Shown piece by piece: positions 36,752 through 45,646 of a stretch of DNA of 64,000 nucleotides. The notes under the pieces were generated by a model. The model made no database searches and had not been told where the DNA came from. It was given only the letters and a program-made list of their open reading frames with translations. How positions within the stretch are numbered: position 1 is the stretch's first letter; each line of letters begins with the position of its first letter. Source of the stretch: Telluria mixta (GTDB lineage Bacteria; Pseudomonadota; Gammaproteobacteria; Burkholderiales; Burkholderiaceae_D); NCBI RefSeq assembly GCF_029223865.1, contig NZ_CP119520.1, forward strand, positions 4,216,001 through 4,280,000, given 5' to 3'. The translations under genes and the position numbers were made by a program.

Positions 36752-37912
36752 TTACCCGGCTACCTGCAGGCGCCACAGCGACGTCACCTCGGCCATGCGT
36801 GCCGCCGCCAGGGGATCGTCGGGATCGCTGGCTTTCGGATGCGTGGGGCGGATGTCGTGGCGGCCCGCAACGTCCAGTCCGGCGCTGTTGATCCAGCCGA
36901 GCAATTGATCGCGCGATCGCAGGCTCAGGTGCTCGGCCAGGTCGGACAGGATGAGCCAGCCTTCGCCGCCATCGCGCAGGTGATCCTTCAATCCCGCGAG
37001 GAAACCTTTCAACATGCGGCTGTCGGGATCATAGACGGCGTATTCGATGGCGGAACTCGGTTTGCCCGGCAGCCACGGCGGATTGCAGACGACGAGGTCG
37101 GCGCGGCCTTCGGGATACAGGTCCGCGCGCACGATTTCGACCTGCCCGGCAAGGCCCAGCCGCTCGACGTTGGCCCGGGCGCAGCCCAGCGCGCGCTCGT
37201 CCACGTCGGTGGCGAGCACGCCTTGCAGGCCGCGGTGCGCCAGCACGGCCGACAGCACGCCCGTACCCGCGCCGATGTCGAACGCGAGTGTCGCGCCAGC
37301 CGGCAACGGGGCCTGCGCGACGAGCTCGACATATTCGCCGCGCACGGGCGAGAACACGCCGTACCACGGGTGGATGCGCTCGTCGAGGGCGGGAATGAAC
37401 ACGCCCTTGCGGCGCCATTCGTGCGCGCCGATCACGCCCAGCAGTTCGCGCAGCGAGGCAATGTACGGTTCCGTCGCGGCGCCGTAGGCTTCCATGCACG
37501 CTTCGCGTACGTCGGGCGCGCGCCGCAGCGGGATGCCGTGCTCCGCGTCGAACGGGATCAGGAGCATGGCCAGCGTGCGGGCGCGCTGCAGTTGCGCGAG
37601 GCGGTGGCGGTGGAATTGTTCGGTGAGCGTCGCCGGGGCCTTGCCCGTCCTGGCGCGCTTGGCCCGTGGGCCTTTATGGTCGACGCGGCGCACGAGCGCC
37701 TGCAGCAGTTGGCGCGCGTTCTGGAAGTCGCCGCGCCACAGCAGGGCCGTGCCGTTCAGCGCGTGGCGCCAGGCCGCGTCGGCGGACATCGTGTCGTCCG
37801 CGAGCACGACCTTCTTCGGCGCCGGCCAGCCGCTTTCCGAGCGCCAGCGCGCCGAGCGTTCCTCGCCGTGTTCGATCCAGTGGATGCGCGCCGCGCCGTC
37901 GGGAGTCGTCAT
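36752..37912 (-). CDS. Class I SAM methyltransferase with NPPW motif
   Basis: A 386-residue protein. The N-terminal half is helical and not recognised. The C-terminal half is a Rossmann methyltransferase with LAFDIGAGTGVLSAVLAHRG, ATDVDERALGCARANV and the catalytic motif VVCNPPWLPG. NPPW is typical of N-methylating enzymes acting on bases or glutamine (RsmC, RlmG, PrmC types), so an RNA or protein substrate is likely. The exact target is open. Confidence 0.8.
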   Translation of the reverse strand: MTTPDGAARIHWIEHGEERSARWRSESGWPAPKKVVLADDTMSADAAWRHALNGTALLWRGDFQNARQLLQALVRRVDHKGPRAKRARTGKAPATLTEQFHRHRLAQLQRARTLAMLLIPFDAEHGIPLRRAPDVREACMEAYGAATEPYIASLRELLGVIGAHEWRRKGVFIPALDERIHPWYGVFSPVRGEYVELVAQAPLPAGATLAFDIGAGTGVLSAVLAHRGLQGVLATDVDERALGCARANVERLGLAGQVEIVRADLYPEGRADLVVCNPPWLPGKPSSAIEYAVYDPDSRMLKGFLAGLKDHLRDGGEGWLILSDLAEHLSLRSRDQLLGWINSAGLDVAGRHDIRPTHPKASDPDDPLAAARMAEVTSLWRLQVAG

Positions 37913-37924
37913 CGCCGCGTCCGA

Positions 37925-38137
37925 TCAGTGGTGGTGGTGCCAGTTGAGTTCGTTCGACTCGACGAAGGATTTCACGGCATCCGGGTTGCCGGTCGCGTGG
38001 CGCTTGATTTCGCCGCATTCGCAAATGCCCTGGTAGGGCTGGATGTGCGAGCAGGCGGACACTTTTTGCAGGGTGACCTTGACCGGCTTGGCGCATTTGG
38101 CGCACTTGAAGGTCAGGAAACGGGCGGGTTTGGTCAT
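37925..38137 (-). CDS. Small zinc-ribbon-like protein with HHHH end
   Basis: A 70-residue protein starting MTKPARFLTFKC. It has CAKCAKPV, then ACSHIQPYQGICECGEIKRH, a Cys/His spacing that suggests a metal-binding ribbon. It ends NWHHHH, a natural four-histidine tail. It lies 38 bp after the sbcC stop codon and upstream of the NPPW methyltransferase on the same strand. The function is unknown; metal or nucleic-acid binding is inference. Confidence 0.6.
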   Translation of the reverse strand: MTKPARFLTFKCAKCAKPVKVTLQKVSACSHIQPYQGICECGEIKRHATGNPDAVKSFVESNELNWHHHH

Positions 38138-38175
38138 GATGAATGCGAATGACAGATCAATGGAAGGGGCGCATT

Positions 38176-41100
38176 TTAGCACTGCACGGTCACGGCACTG
38201 CTGCCTCCGCCGGCCGGCCGGACGAGCACCTTGGTGGCGATCCGCTCCGTCATCTCCTGCACGTGCGAGATGACGCCGACCTTGCGCCCCAGCGACTGCA
38301 GCGCGTCCAGCGCATCCATCGCGACGCCCAGCGTATCGCTGTCGAGGCTGCCGAATCCTTCGTCGATGAACAGCGATTCCACTTTGACACGGTTCGACGA
38401 CAGCGAGGCGAGGCCCAGCGCGAGCGCCAGCGAGACGAGGAACGATTCGCCGCCGGACAGCGAGTTCACGGAGCGCACTTCGCCGCCCATGTCCTGGTCG
38501 CGCACCATCAGCGCCAGCGACGGGCCGGCCGTGCTGACGACACGCTCCAGCCGGTAGCGCCGCGCCAGCTGGGCCAGGTGCGTGTTGGCATAGCCGAGCA
38601 GCACGTCGAGCGTGAATTGCTGGGCATAGTTGCGGAATTTCTTGCCGTCTGCCGAGCCGATGAGTTCGGCCAGCCTGGCCCACCGGTCCTCGATGGCGCG
38701 CTGGCGCTCGATCTCGGCCATCATCGAGCGGGCGCGCTCGCGCCGCTGCTCGTCTTCGCGGATGCGCATGGCGAGGCTGGCCGCCGCTTCGTGCGCGGCC
38801 TCCCGTTCGGACTGGGCACGGCGCAGCGCGGCGGCGACCGCGTCGGCGTCCTGCGCCGGCGCGGTTGCCGGTGCCTGCACCGCGGCGGGTGCGCCATCCT
38901 CGGCGGGCGTGTCCGGCTGCTCGATATCCGCCTGCGCCGGCGCCACGTCCTCGCGGAACCGCTCGTGCTGCTCGCGCTGCGCGCGGCGTTCGGCCAGCAC
39001 GGCCGTCGCCTGGCGCACGGCCGTGTCCAGTTCCTGCAGGGCGGTCCGTTCCTGGGCGATCCAGGCCGCGCCGACCTGGAGCAGGTTGGCCAACTGCTGT
39101 TCATTGGCCACGCTTTCCAGTGCCGGATCGCTGCCGTCGAAATCCTGAATCCATTGCGCGAGGCGCTCGCCGGCATCGGCCAGTTCGCCCTGCAGGTCGG
39201 TAATGCGGCGCGCCGCCAGCGACTGCGCTTCCCGCACCCGCGCTTCCGCCTGCGCGGCCTGCAGGCTCGCCGCCTGGCAGGCGTTGACGGCTTCGCGTGC
39301 GGTGTTCACGGCGCCGGTCAGGACCTGCTCGACGTCGCGTGCGGCGCGGCCGTCGAACAGTTCCGCACGCTCGGCGCGGCGCGCGGCCAGGTCTGCATCG
39401 ATGCGCGCGAACTCGGCCTCCGTTTCCACGAGTCGCCGGCCGGATTGCTCCACGCGCGCGGCCAGCGCGGCGTGTTCGGCGTCAAGGGTGCCGATGGCGC
39501 CCTGCAGCCGCGCCTGGCGTGCCGCCTGGTCGTTCCATTCGCGCGCCTCGTTGGCGCGGGCCTGGCGCCAGCCGGCCGGGTCGCGTTGCCACTGCATTTG
39601 CCAGCCGTCGCCGCACGCTTCCGCCAGCACGGGGTCCAGTTCCGCGAGCAATTCGGCGAGCGTGGCCGCGGCCGCCTCGCGCCGGGCGGCCAGCGCGGCG
39701 ATGTCGGCATCCAGGCGCGCGAGCGTGCCTTGCGCCGTCTGCGCCGCGTCGAGCAGGCGCGCGTGTTCGCGGTTGGCCTGGTCCCAGGCCTGCTGGGCGG
39801 CATCGCGCGCGAGCTCGGCGCGGCGCAGGTCGCCGTCGCGCGTCTCGAGTTCTTCGTAGGCCTTGCGTAGCGCGGCCTGTTCCGCCGCCAGCCAGCGGCC
39901 GCGGGCGTCGGTGCCGGCATCGCCGTCCGGCGCATCCGCCGCGAGCGGATTGTCGGCCCATTCCGCGTCCAGCTGGACAAGCGCGGCGGCGAGGCTGTCG
40001 CGTTCGCGCGCCAGCGCCGCCAGCCGTTCGCCGGCCGTATCGTAGGCGGCGCGCTGGCCGGCCTGCTGGTCGACGTTGGCGCGCTGTTCGGCGCGGCGCG
40101 CGGCCAGTTCGGCGGACAGCTCGTCCAGCACGGCGTGCAGCCGGTCGTCCTGGTGCCGGTACGGATGCTCCGTGCCGCCGCATACCGGGCAGGCATCGCC
40201 GTCCACGAGCGTGGCGCGCAACTTCTCGACGCCGTCGGCGCAGGCCAGCTGGGCCGTCTTCAGCATGCGTTCGGCCTGGGTGACGGCCGCGTCCAGCGCG
40301 ATGCCCGCCGCGCGCGCGCCATCGAGCCCTTCCTGGGCTTTGCCTTGCACTTGGGTGGCCTGGGCCGTCTGCGCATCGAGGTCGGCCATCCGGCCGCGCT
40401 GGGTGCGCAGCGCCTGCCACGTGTGGTCGAGCGAGGCGAGGTGTTCGCGCCGCTTGTCGAGCGTGCGCCGTTCCGCGCGCAGGGCATCGGCGTCGATGCC
40501 GTCGAGCGCCGCGGCCGCCTGCCTGCGCGCGGCCTCGCGCACGGCCAGCAGTTCGACGGACGCCGACAGCGCGTGTGCCGTGCGCTGCGCCATCGCGGCG
40601 GCCTGTTCGGCACCGGCGCGAGCCGCGTTCAGGGCCTGGGCGCTGGAAGCGTCCTGGCGCGCGGCCTGCTCGGCCTGGGCCAGGCGCTGGTCCCAGCGCG
40701 TCCATTGCGTGGCGAGCAGTTCGCGCGTGCCGTGCGCGGCGAGCCAGCCCGTCGCGTCGTGCAGGGCGCGACGGCTCGTTTCCACTTCCTCGGCCTTGGC
40801 CCGCAGGGCGGCCTGGGCCTGCGTCGATTCCGCGCGCACGTCGCCCTGCGCTGCGCGCGCCTTCGCGTGGGCGGGCGCGAGCGTGTCCAGCGTGGCGTCG
40901 AGGGCTTTCGCACGGTCCAGTTGCGGGGCGGCGGCGCGCTGCGCGTCCTCGGCCGCTTCCAGTTTGCGTTCGGCCTCCATCAGGCCGCGCGCGGCCTGTT
41001 GCTGGGCATCGAGGGCACGTGCCAGTTCGTGTTCGCTGCCGGCCAGCTGCGCCTGTACCTGGCGCTGTTCGCCGGCCAGTCGGTTCAGGTCGGCGACGAG

Positions 41101-42033
41101 GGCGCGCGCCGGCTGCACGGCGTCCAGCGTGGCCAGCCGGCGGCGCCGGTCGGAGGCGGCATCGGCCTCCGACCGGGCCCGCGCCAGCGTGCCGTCCGCC
41201 TGGGTTTCGGCCGCGCGCAGGCGGTCCAGTTCCTGGTGCCAGCGCAGTTGCCGTTCCAGCGCGGCGCGGCGCGTCTCGGCCGCCGTCAGCGCGGCCTGGG
41301 CGGCGGCATGGTCGGCGTCGAGTTGCGCGCGCGCGTCCGGACCGAGCGGAGCGTGGTCCTGCAGGCGCGACGTCAGGCGGCGCATGGCTTCCTGCTCCAC
41401 GCGCCAGCGCTCGTAGGCGCGGCGCGAGATGTCGCTGTAGACGGCGCTGCCCGTCAGCGTTTCCAGCAGTTCGCCGCGCTCGTTCTCGTCGGTGCGGAGA
41501 AAGGCGGAGAACTCGTTCTGCGCCAGCAGCACGGAACGCGTGAACTGTTCGAACGACAGGCCGATGCGGCGTTCGATCTCGGCCAGCACCTCCGTCTTCG
41601 TGCCGCCCAGCGGTTGCAGGCCGGGCAGTTGCTGCATGCTCATCGTCGACGGCTGCAGCGCGCCGGCCGCGCGGTTGCGCGAGCGCCGCACGCTCCAGCG
41701 CGCGCGGTAGCGCTGCTCGTCGTTGCCGACGAAGTCCACTTCGGCGAACGCGTCCGCCGTGCCGCGCCGCATCAGCGTGCGGCGGTCGGCCACGGACAGC
41801 GTCTCGTCGCCGACGTCGGGCAGGTAGTTGCCCACGCGCGGTCCCTTGATGAGGCGCGGCGTGGCGTCGTACAGGGCCAGGCACAGGGCGTCCAGCAGGG
41901 TGCTCTTGCCGGCGCCGGTGGGGCCACTGATCGCGAACAGGCCGGAGGAGACGAGCGGTTCGCTCTCGAAATCGACCTCGAATTCGCCGGCCAGCGAGGC
42001 CAGGTTCTTGCCGCCGATGCGCAGGATCTTCAT
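38176..42033 (-). CDS. sbcC: Exonuclease subunit SbcC
   Basis: SbcC is the Rad50-like ATPase of the SbcCD nuclease, which cleaves hairpins and DNA ends. The 1285-residue protein has Walker A GPTGAGKSTLLDAL near the N-terminus, and two very long coiled coils rich in Ala/Arg/Glu flanking the zinc hook CPVCGG (about residue 615). The C-terminal signature is SLSGGESFLVSLALALGL and Walker B VESLFIDEGFGSLD. The length is greater than E. coli SbcC (1048) through longer coiled coils. The start overlaps the sbcD stop codon (ATGA). Confidence 0.96.
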   Translation of the reverse strand: MKILRIGGKNLASLAGEFEVDFESEPLVSSGLFAISGPTGAGKSTLLDALCLALYDATPRLIKGPRVGNYLPDVGDETLSVADRRTLMRRGTADAFAEVDFVGNDEQRYRARWSVRRSRNRAAGALQPSTMSMQQLPGLQPLGGTKTEVLAEIERRIGLSFEQFTRSVLLAQNEFSAFLRTDENERGELLETLTGSAVYSDISRRAYERWRVEQEAMRRLTSRLQDHAPLGPDARAQLDADHAAAQAALTAAETRRAALERQLRWHQELDRLRAAETQADGTLARARSEADAASDRRRRLATLDAVQPARALVADLNRLAGEQRQVQAQLAGSEHELARALDAQQQAARGLMEAERKLEAAEDAQRAAAPQLDRAKALDATLDTLAPAHAKARAAQGDVRAESTQAQAALRAKAEEVETSRRALHDATGWLAAHGTRELLATQWTRWDQRLAQAEQAARQDASSAQALNAARAGAEQAAAMAQRTAHALSASVELLAVREAARRQAAAALDGIDADALRAERRTLDKRREHLASLDHTWQALRTQRGRMADLDAQTAQATQVQGKAQEGLDGARAAGIALDAAVTQAERMLKTAQLACADGVEKLRATLVDGDACPVCGGTEHPYRHQDDRLHAVLDELSAELAARRAEQRANVDQQAGQRAAYDTAGERLAALARERDSLAAALVQLDAEWADNPLAADAPDGDAGTDARGRWLAAEQAALRKAYEELETRDGDLRRAELARDAAQQAWDQANREHARLLDAAQTAQGTLARLDADIAALAARREAAAATLAELLAELDPVLAEACGDGWQMQWQRDPAGWRQARANEAREWNDQAARQARLQGAIGTLDAEHAALAARVEQSGRRLVETEAEFARIDADLAARRAERAELFDGRAARDVEQVLTGAVNTAREAVNACQAASLQAAQAEARVREAQSLAARRITDLQGELADAGERLAQWIQDFDGSDPALESVANEQQLANLLQVGAAWIAQERTALQELDTAVRQATAVLAERRAQREQHERFREDVAPAQADIEQPDTPAEDGAPAAVQAPATAPAQDADAVAAALRRAQSEREAAHEAAASLAMRIREDEQRRERARSMMAEIERQRAIEDRWARLAELIGSADGKKFRNYAQQFTLDVLLGYANTHLAQLARRYRLERVVSTAGPSLALMVRDQDMGGEVRSVNSLSGGESFLVSLALALGLASLSSNRVKVESLFIDEGFGSLDSDTLGVAMDALDALQSLGRKVGVISHVQEMTERIATKVLVRPAGGGSSAVTVQC

Positions 42034-43301
42034 GCGGCCTCCCGGTTCTTCGCGCTACCGTCGGCCGGCAGCAGCAGTTCCGTGAACGCGGCCAACTGGT
42101 CGTCCGGCGCGTCCTCGCCGAAACGCTGCTGCCACAGGCGGCGGAAGATGTCGTCCGGCTGCAGCTGGGCGAGCTGGTCCAGGCTCAGTGCGGGCTCCAC
42201 GCCGGCCGTCGTCACGACGCGGCGCGTCGGTTCGATCTTCGCGAGGCGCACGGGCTTGCCTTCCAGCGCCGCCTCGACCTGCGCCCGCAGGCCCGGCTCG
42301 GGCGCGTCGAGCAGCACGCGCACTTCCAGGTAGGGCCAGACGTCGCGCGGCAGGTCGGGCAGGTCGAGGGCGACCAGTTCCGCGATCGCCTGCTTGACGG
42401 GCGCCGGGCTGGCCGGCACGCGCAGCAGTTCGACGGCGCGCGGCACGTGCAGCGGTTCGATGGCGGCCGCGCGCGGGCCGTCCAGGTCGATGCGCAGCAC
42501 CTGGTGCCGGTAGCCGACCTCGGCGAACGACAGGGGCAGGGGGCTGCCGCTGTAGCGCAGGTGCTCCTGCTGGCCGACCCGCTGGGCCAGGTGCAGGTGG
42601 CCCAGCGCGGCGTAGGCGACGTCCGGGCCGAACATCGACGCGGGCAGGGCCTCGGTGCCGCCGATGACGATGCGGCGTTCCGAGTCGGGCGACGCATCGC
42701 CGCCGACCATGTGGCAGTGGCCCATCGCGAGGATCGCCTGGCCCCCGGTGGCCCGGGCGCGCGCCAGGTCGTACGCTTGCTGGTAGAGCAGGCGGATGCC
42801 GGCCAGGTAGGCGTCGAACGCATCGTCGCCTGCTACCTGCGACGCGACACGCGGCACGTCGCCCGGCCGCAGGAACGGGATCGCGACGCACCAGGCTTTT
42901 ACGTTCCCATCCTTGCCGGTCAGCGGGACGATGAAGCGTTCCAGGTCGATGCCGCCTTCGGCATCGCGCACGACATGGCCCACGACGCGTGTGCCGTGCG
43001 CTTCCAGCAGCGGCCCCGGCGCTTCCAGGCGTCCCGGCGAATCATGGTTGCCGGCGATGATGACGATGTCCAGTTGCGGCGCGCGTGCCCGGGCCTGCTG
43101 CAGGAATCGGTACAGCTGGCGCTGCGACGCGGCGGACGGGTTCGAGTTGTCGAACACGTCGCCCGCGATCAGCAGGGCGTCCGCTTCCTGGGCGACGATC
43201 GTGTCGAGCAGCCAGTCGAGAAAGCACTGGTGTTCGTAGGTCCGGTCGAAATTGTGCAGGGTCTGGCCGAGGTGCCAGTCCGATGTGTGCAGCAGCCGCA
43301 T
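42030..43301 (-). CDS. sbcD: Exonuclease subunit SbcD
   Basis: SbcD is the Mre11-like metallophosphoesterase partner of SbcC. The 423-residue protein starts at the ATG at 43301 (MRLLHTSDWHLGQ) and shows IAGDVFD, IIAGNHDSPGRLE, MGHCHMVGG and ALGHLHLAQ, the metal-binding motifs. It overlaps sbcC by 4 bp, so the two subunits are translated in coupled fashion. The upstream extension of the open frame is not conserved. Confidence 0.96.
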   Translation of the reverse strand: MRLLHTSDWHLGQTLHNFDRTYEHQCFLDWLLDTIVAQEADALLIAGDVFDNSNPSAASQRQLYRFLQQARARAPQLDIVIIAGNHDSPGRLEAPGPLLEAHGTRVVGHVVRDAEGGIDLERFIVPLTGKDGNVKAWCVAIPFLRPGDVPRVASQVAGDDAFDAYLAGIRLLYQQAYDLARARATGGQAILAMGHCHMVGGDASPDSERRIVIGGTEALPASMFGPDVAYAALGHLHLAQRVGQQEHLRYSGSPLPLSFAEVGYRHQVLRIDLDGPRAAAIEPLHVPRAVELLRVPASPAPVKQAIAELVALDLPDLPRDVWPYLEVRVLLDAPEPGLRAQVEAALEGKPVRLAKIEPTRRVVTTAGVEPALSLDQLAQLQPDDIFRRLWQQRFGEDAPDDQLAAFTELLLPADGSAKNREAA

Positions 43302-43437
43302 GGTCGTTAAGAAATCCGCAACAGGGGTTGAGCCAGGGCGCCAACTATATCGCATGGAGCGAGATACTGTAAAAAAAACCAGTACTTTTTCGCAGCGACC
43401 TGTACAAATGTTGATGGGATGTCACTAGAATGTGCGG

Positions 43438-44673
43438 ATGAGCGAACCAATTCTGACTCCCGCTGTCGCACGTAACCTCCACCTGGCGGCCCAGGGCATG
43501 CTGCAGCCAAGGCGTGGCCGCGCCACGAAGGCCGACGTGCTGGCCGCGATCCGCCGCATGGGCGTGTTGCAGATCGACACCATCAGCGTCGTCGCGCGCA
43601 GCCCCTATCTCGTGTTGTGGAGCCGCGTGGGCGACTACGACCCGGAGTGGCTCGACCAGTTGCTGGCCGAGGGAAAGCTGTTCGAGTACTGGGCCCACGA
43701 GGCGTGCTTCATCCCGATCGAGGACTACGGCCTGTACCGGCACCGGATGGTCGATCCGGGCTCGCTCGGCTGGAAATACGCGGGGACGTGGCTGGCGTCG
43801 CACCGCGACGAGGTCGAGCGCGTGCTCGCGCACATCCGCACCAGCGGGCCGGCCCGCTCGGCCGACTTCGAGCGCACGGACGGCAAGGCCGGCGGCTGGT
43901 GGGAATGGAAGCCGGAAAAGCGCGCACTGGAGGTCTTGTTCACGACGGGGCGGCTGATGATCGCGCGGCGCCAGCAATTCCACCGCGTGTACGACCTCGC
44001 CGAGCGCGTGCTGCCCGGCTGGGATGATGCGCGCATGCCGTCGCTCGACGAGACGCGGCGCCGCTTCGTGCTGGATGCGGTGCGTGCGCTGGGCGTGGCG
44101 AAGGCGGCCTGGATCCCGGACTATCACCGCACGAAGCCGCCGCACCTCGATCCGGCGCGGCTGGCCGACGAGGGCCTGCTGCTGCGCGCCCGCGTCGAGG
44201 GGTGGAAGGAGCCCGTGTACGTCCACCCCGATCACGCGGCGCTGCTCGGGCAGGCCGTGGACGGCGCGCTGCAGGCCACGCTGACCACCGTGCTGTCGCC
44301 GTTCGATCCCATCGTCTGGGACCGCCGCCGGGCCCTCGACCTGTTCGGGTTTGACTACCGCCTCGAGTGCTACACGCCCGCCGAGAAACGGCGCTACGGC
44401 TATTTCACGCTGCCGCTGCTGCGGCGCGGGGCGCTCGTCGGCCGCGTGGACGCCAAGGCGCACCGCAAGACCGGCGTGTTCGAGCTGAAGTCGCTCGTGC
44501 TGGAACCCGGTGTGCGCATCAGCGACCGTTTCGTACGCGACCTGGCCGCCGCGTTCACCCGCTGCGCGCGCTGGCACGGCTGTCCGCAGGTCGTGCTGGC
44601 GCATGCCGAGCCGGCCGGGCTCGCCGCGCCGCTGGGCGCCGCCCTGGGCCAGACACTGGCGGCCGCGGCCTGA
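43438..44673 (+). CDS. YcaQ/AlkX-type winged-helix DNA glycosylase
   Basis: The HTH_42 family (AlkZ/YcaQ) removes alkylated bases and unhooks interstrand crosslinks. The 411-residue protein has the catalytic QxD motif in LQIDTISVVARS (Gln-Ile-Asp), characteristic of the YcaQ/AlkX branch, and LLSPFDPIVWDRRR-type and YFTLPLL segments. It is divergent from sbcDC, so two DNA-repair functions share a 136-bp promoter region. The ATG at 43438 is used; a GTG two codons earlier is possible. Confidence 0.88.
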   Translation: MSEPILTPAVARNLHLAAQGMLQPRRGRATKADVLAAIRRMGVLQIDTISVVARSPYLVLWSRVGDYDPEWLDQLLAEGKLFEYWAHEACFIPIEDYGLYRHRMVDPGSLGWKYAGTWLASHRDEVERVLAHIRTSGPARSADFERTDGKAGGWWEWKPEKRALEVLFTTGRLMIARRQQFHRVYDLAERVLPGWDDARMPSLDETRRRFVLDAVRALGVAKAAWIPDYHRTKPPHLDPARLADEGLLLRARVEGWKEPVYVHPDHAALLGQAVDGALQATLTTVLSPFDPIVWDRRRALDLFGFDYRLECYTPAEKRRYGYFTLPLLRRGALVGRVDAKAHRKTGVFELKSLVLEPGVRISDRFVRDLAAAFTRCARWHGCPQVVLAHAEPAGLAAPLGAALGQTLAAAA

Positions 44674-44713
44674 CGCCGGGGCCCGCATCGGCATTCCCAG
44701 GGCCGGGTACCGT

Positions 44714-44755
44714 TTGTGATAGATCAAACGTTGACCCGGCCGGGCTCCTTACACT
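44714..44755 (+). promoter_or_regulatory. FNR/CRP-type site and promoter for the hemerythrin-like gene
   Basis: TTGTGATAGATCAA (44714-44727) resembles the FNR site TTGAT-N4-ATCAA, with one perfect half. A -10-like TACACT at 44750-44755 would place the transcription start near 44762, so the site centre falls at about -41.5, the class II position. An alternative sigma-70 reading is TTGACC-N17-CTAGAC. Confidence 0.45.
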
Positions 44756-44932
44756 AGACCTTCCTTCAGGCCAAAACCAACCAGAGGACGCCTCGCGATC
44801 CGAGACTCGCGATTCGAGAGTGCCCCGGGCCTGTCAACAACGCTCCCATCGGACCCTGCATAGCGCCGCGAATGCCATGTGGCCGGGGAGCGGATTTGTC
44901 GAACTCACTCGTGAGAAAAAGGTGGAGACTGA

Positions 44933-45529
44933 ATGCTGACATCGACTTATACCCTCGTCGCCCTGTCTGTCGAACAGACGACGGTGCGCGCGGCCCTGCA
45001 GTCGCTGCTCGACGAGCTGCGCGCGCTGCCGGGGGACTTCAGTACCCTGGCCGCCGGCAGGGCGGCACAGTTGTGTGCTGCCCTGCGCCAGGTGTACGAC
45101 AACTGTCACTGGCGCAAGCTCGACAAGTTCCTCGTGCCGGCCCTGCGCCGCAGCACGGCGGCGGCCGATGGTTTGCTGGAAGAACTCGAACGCCTCAGCG
45201 GCAAGGCGGCCGTCGCGATGAGCACGGCCGAGGCCTGCGTCGGCGCGGCGGACCATCCCGTGCCGCGCGAGGTGTTCTGCCATGCCGTCGAGTATTGCGT
45301 CGGGGCCCTGCGCAGCCGGCTGGAGCGCGAGGAAAAGGAGCTGTTCCCGCTGGCGCGCACGGCGGTCGGCGGCGACGCGTGGTTTGCGATCGCCAACCAG
45401 ATGCTCGCCCATGACGCCTATGCGCAGGAGCGCCGGGGCGACCCGGGCCGCCTGCGTCACGAGCTGGTCGGACATGCCGGCCACGATGTACATGGGCGAC
45501 GGCATGCGGCCTTGACCGCTGCCCACTGA
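44933..45529 (+). CDS. Hemerythrin-like helical protein (tentative)
   Basis: A 198-residue protein, helical throughout, with AGGTGGAG 7 nt before the ATG. Residues around 125-160 (LEREEKELFPLARTAVGG, then NQMLAHDAY) resemble helices of hemerythrin HHE domains, where His and Glu bind a di-iron centre. The C-terminus is unusually His-rich (RHELVGHAGHDVHG). An FNR-type site upstream would suit an oxygen- or NO-linked role. The assignment is tentative because the full ligand set is not clear. Confidence 0.55.
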   Translation: MLTSTYTLVALSVEQTTVRAALQSLLDELRALPGDFSTLAAGRAAQLCAALRQVYDNCHWRKLDKFLVPALRRSTAAADGLLEELERLSGKAAVAMSTAEACVGAADHPVPREVFCHAVEYCVGALRSRLEREEKELFPLARTAVGGDAWFAIANQMLAHDAYAQERRGDPGRLRHELVGHAGHDVHGRRHAALTAAH

Positions 45530-45646
45530 CCGCATCGATCTTGTCAGTGGGCAATGACGAACATGTTGCTCGCACGCGCCAGGCCGGTGTCACGAGGCCA
45601 TCAGGGTTCTTTGCTATGATGGCGATTTTGGAAGTGCGATTTCATC

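Noticed and set aside
38143..42333. Long plus-strand frames opposite sbcC
   Set aside because: The sbcC frame has Walker motifs, zinc hook and signature sequence; the opposite frames are shadows of its biased coiled coils.
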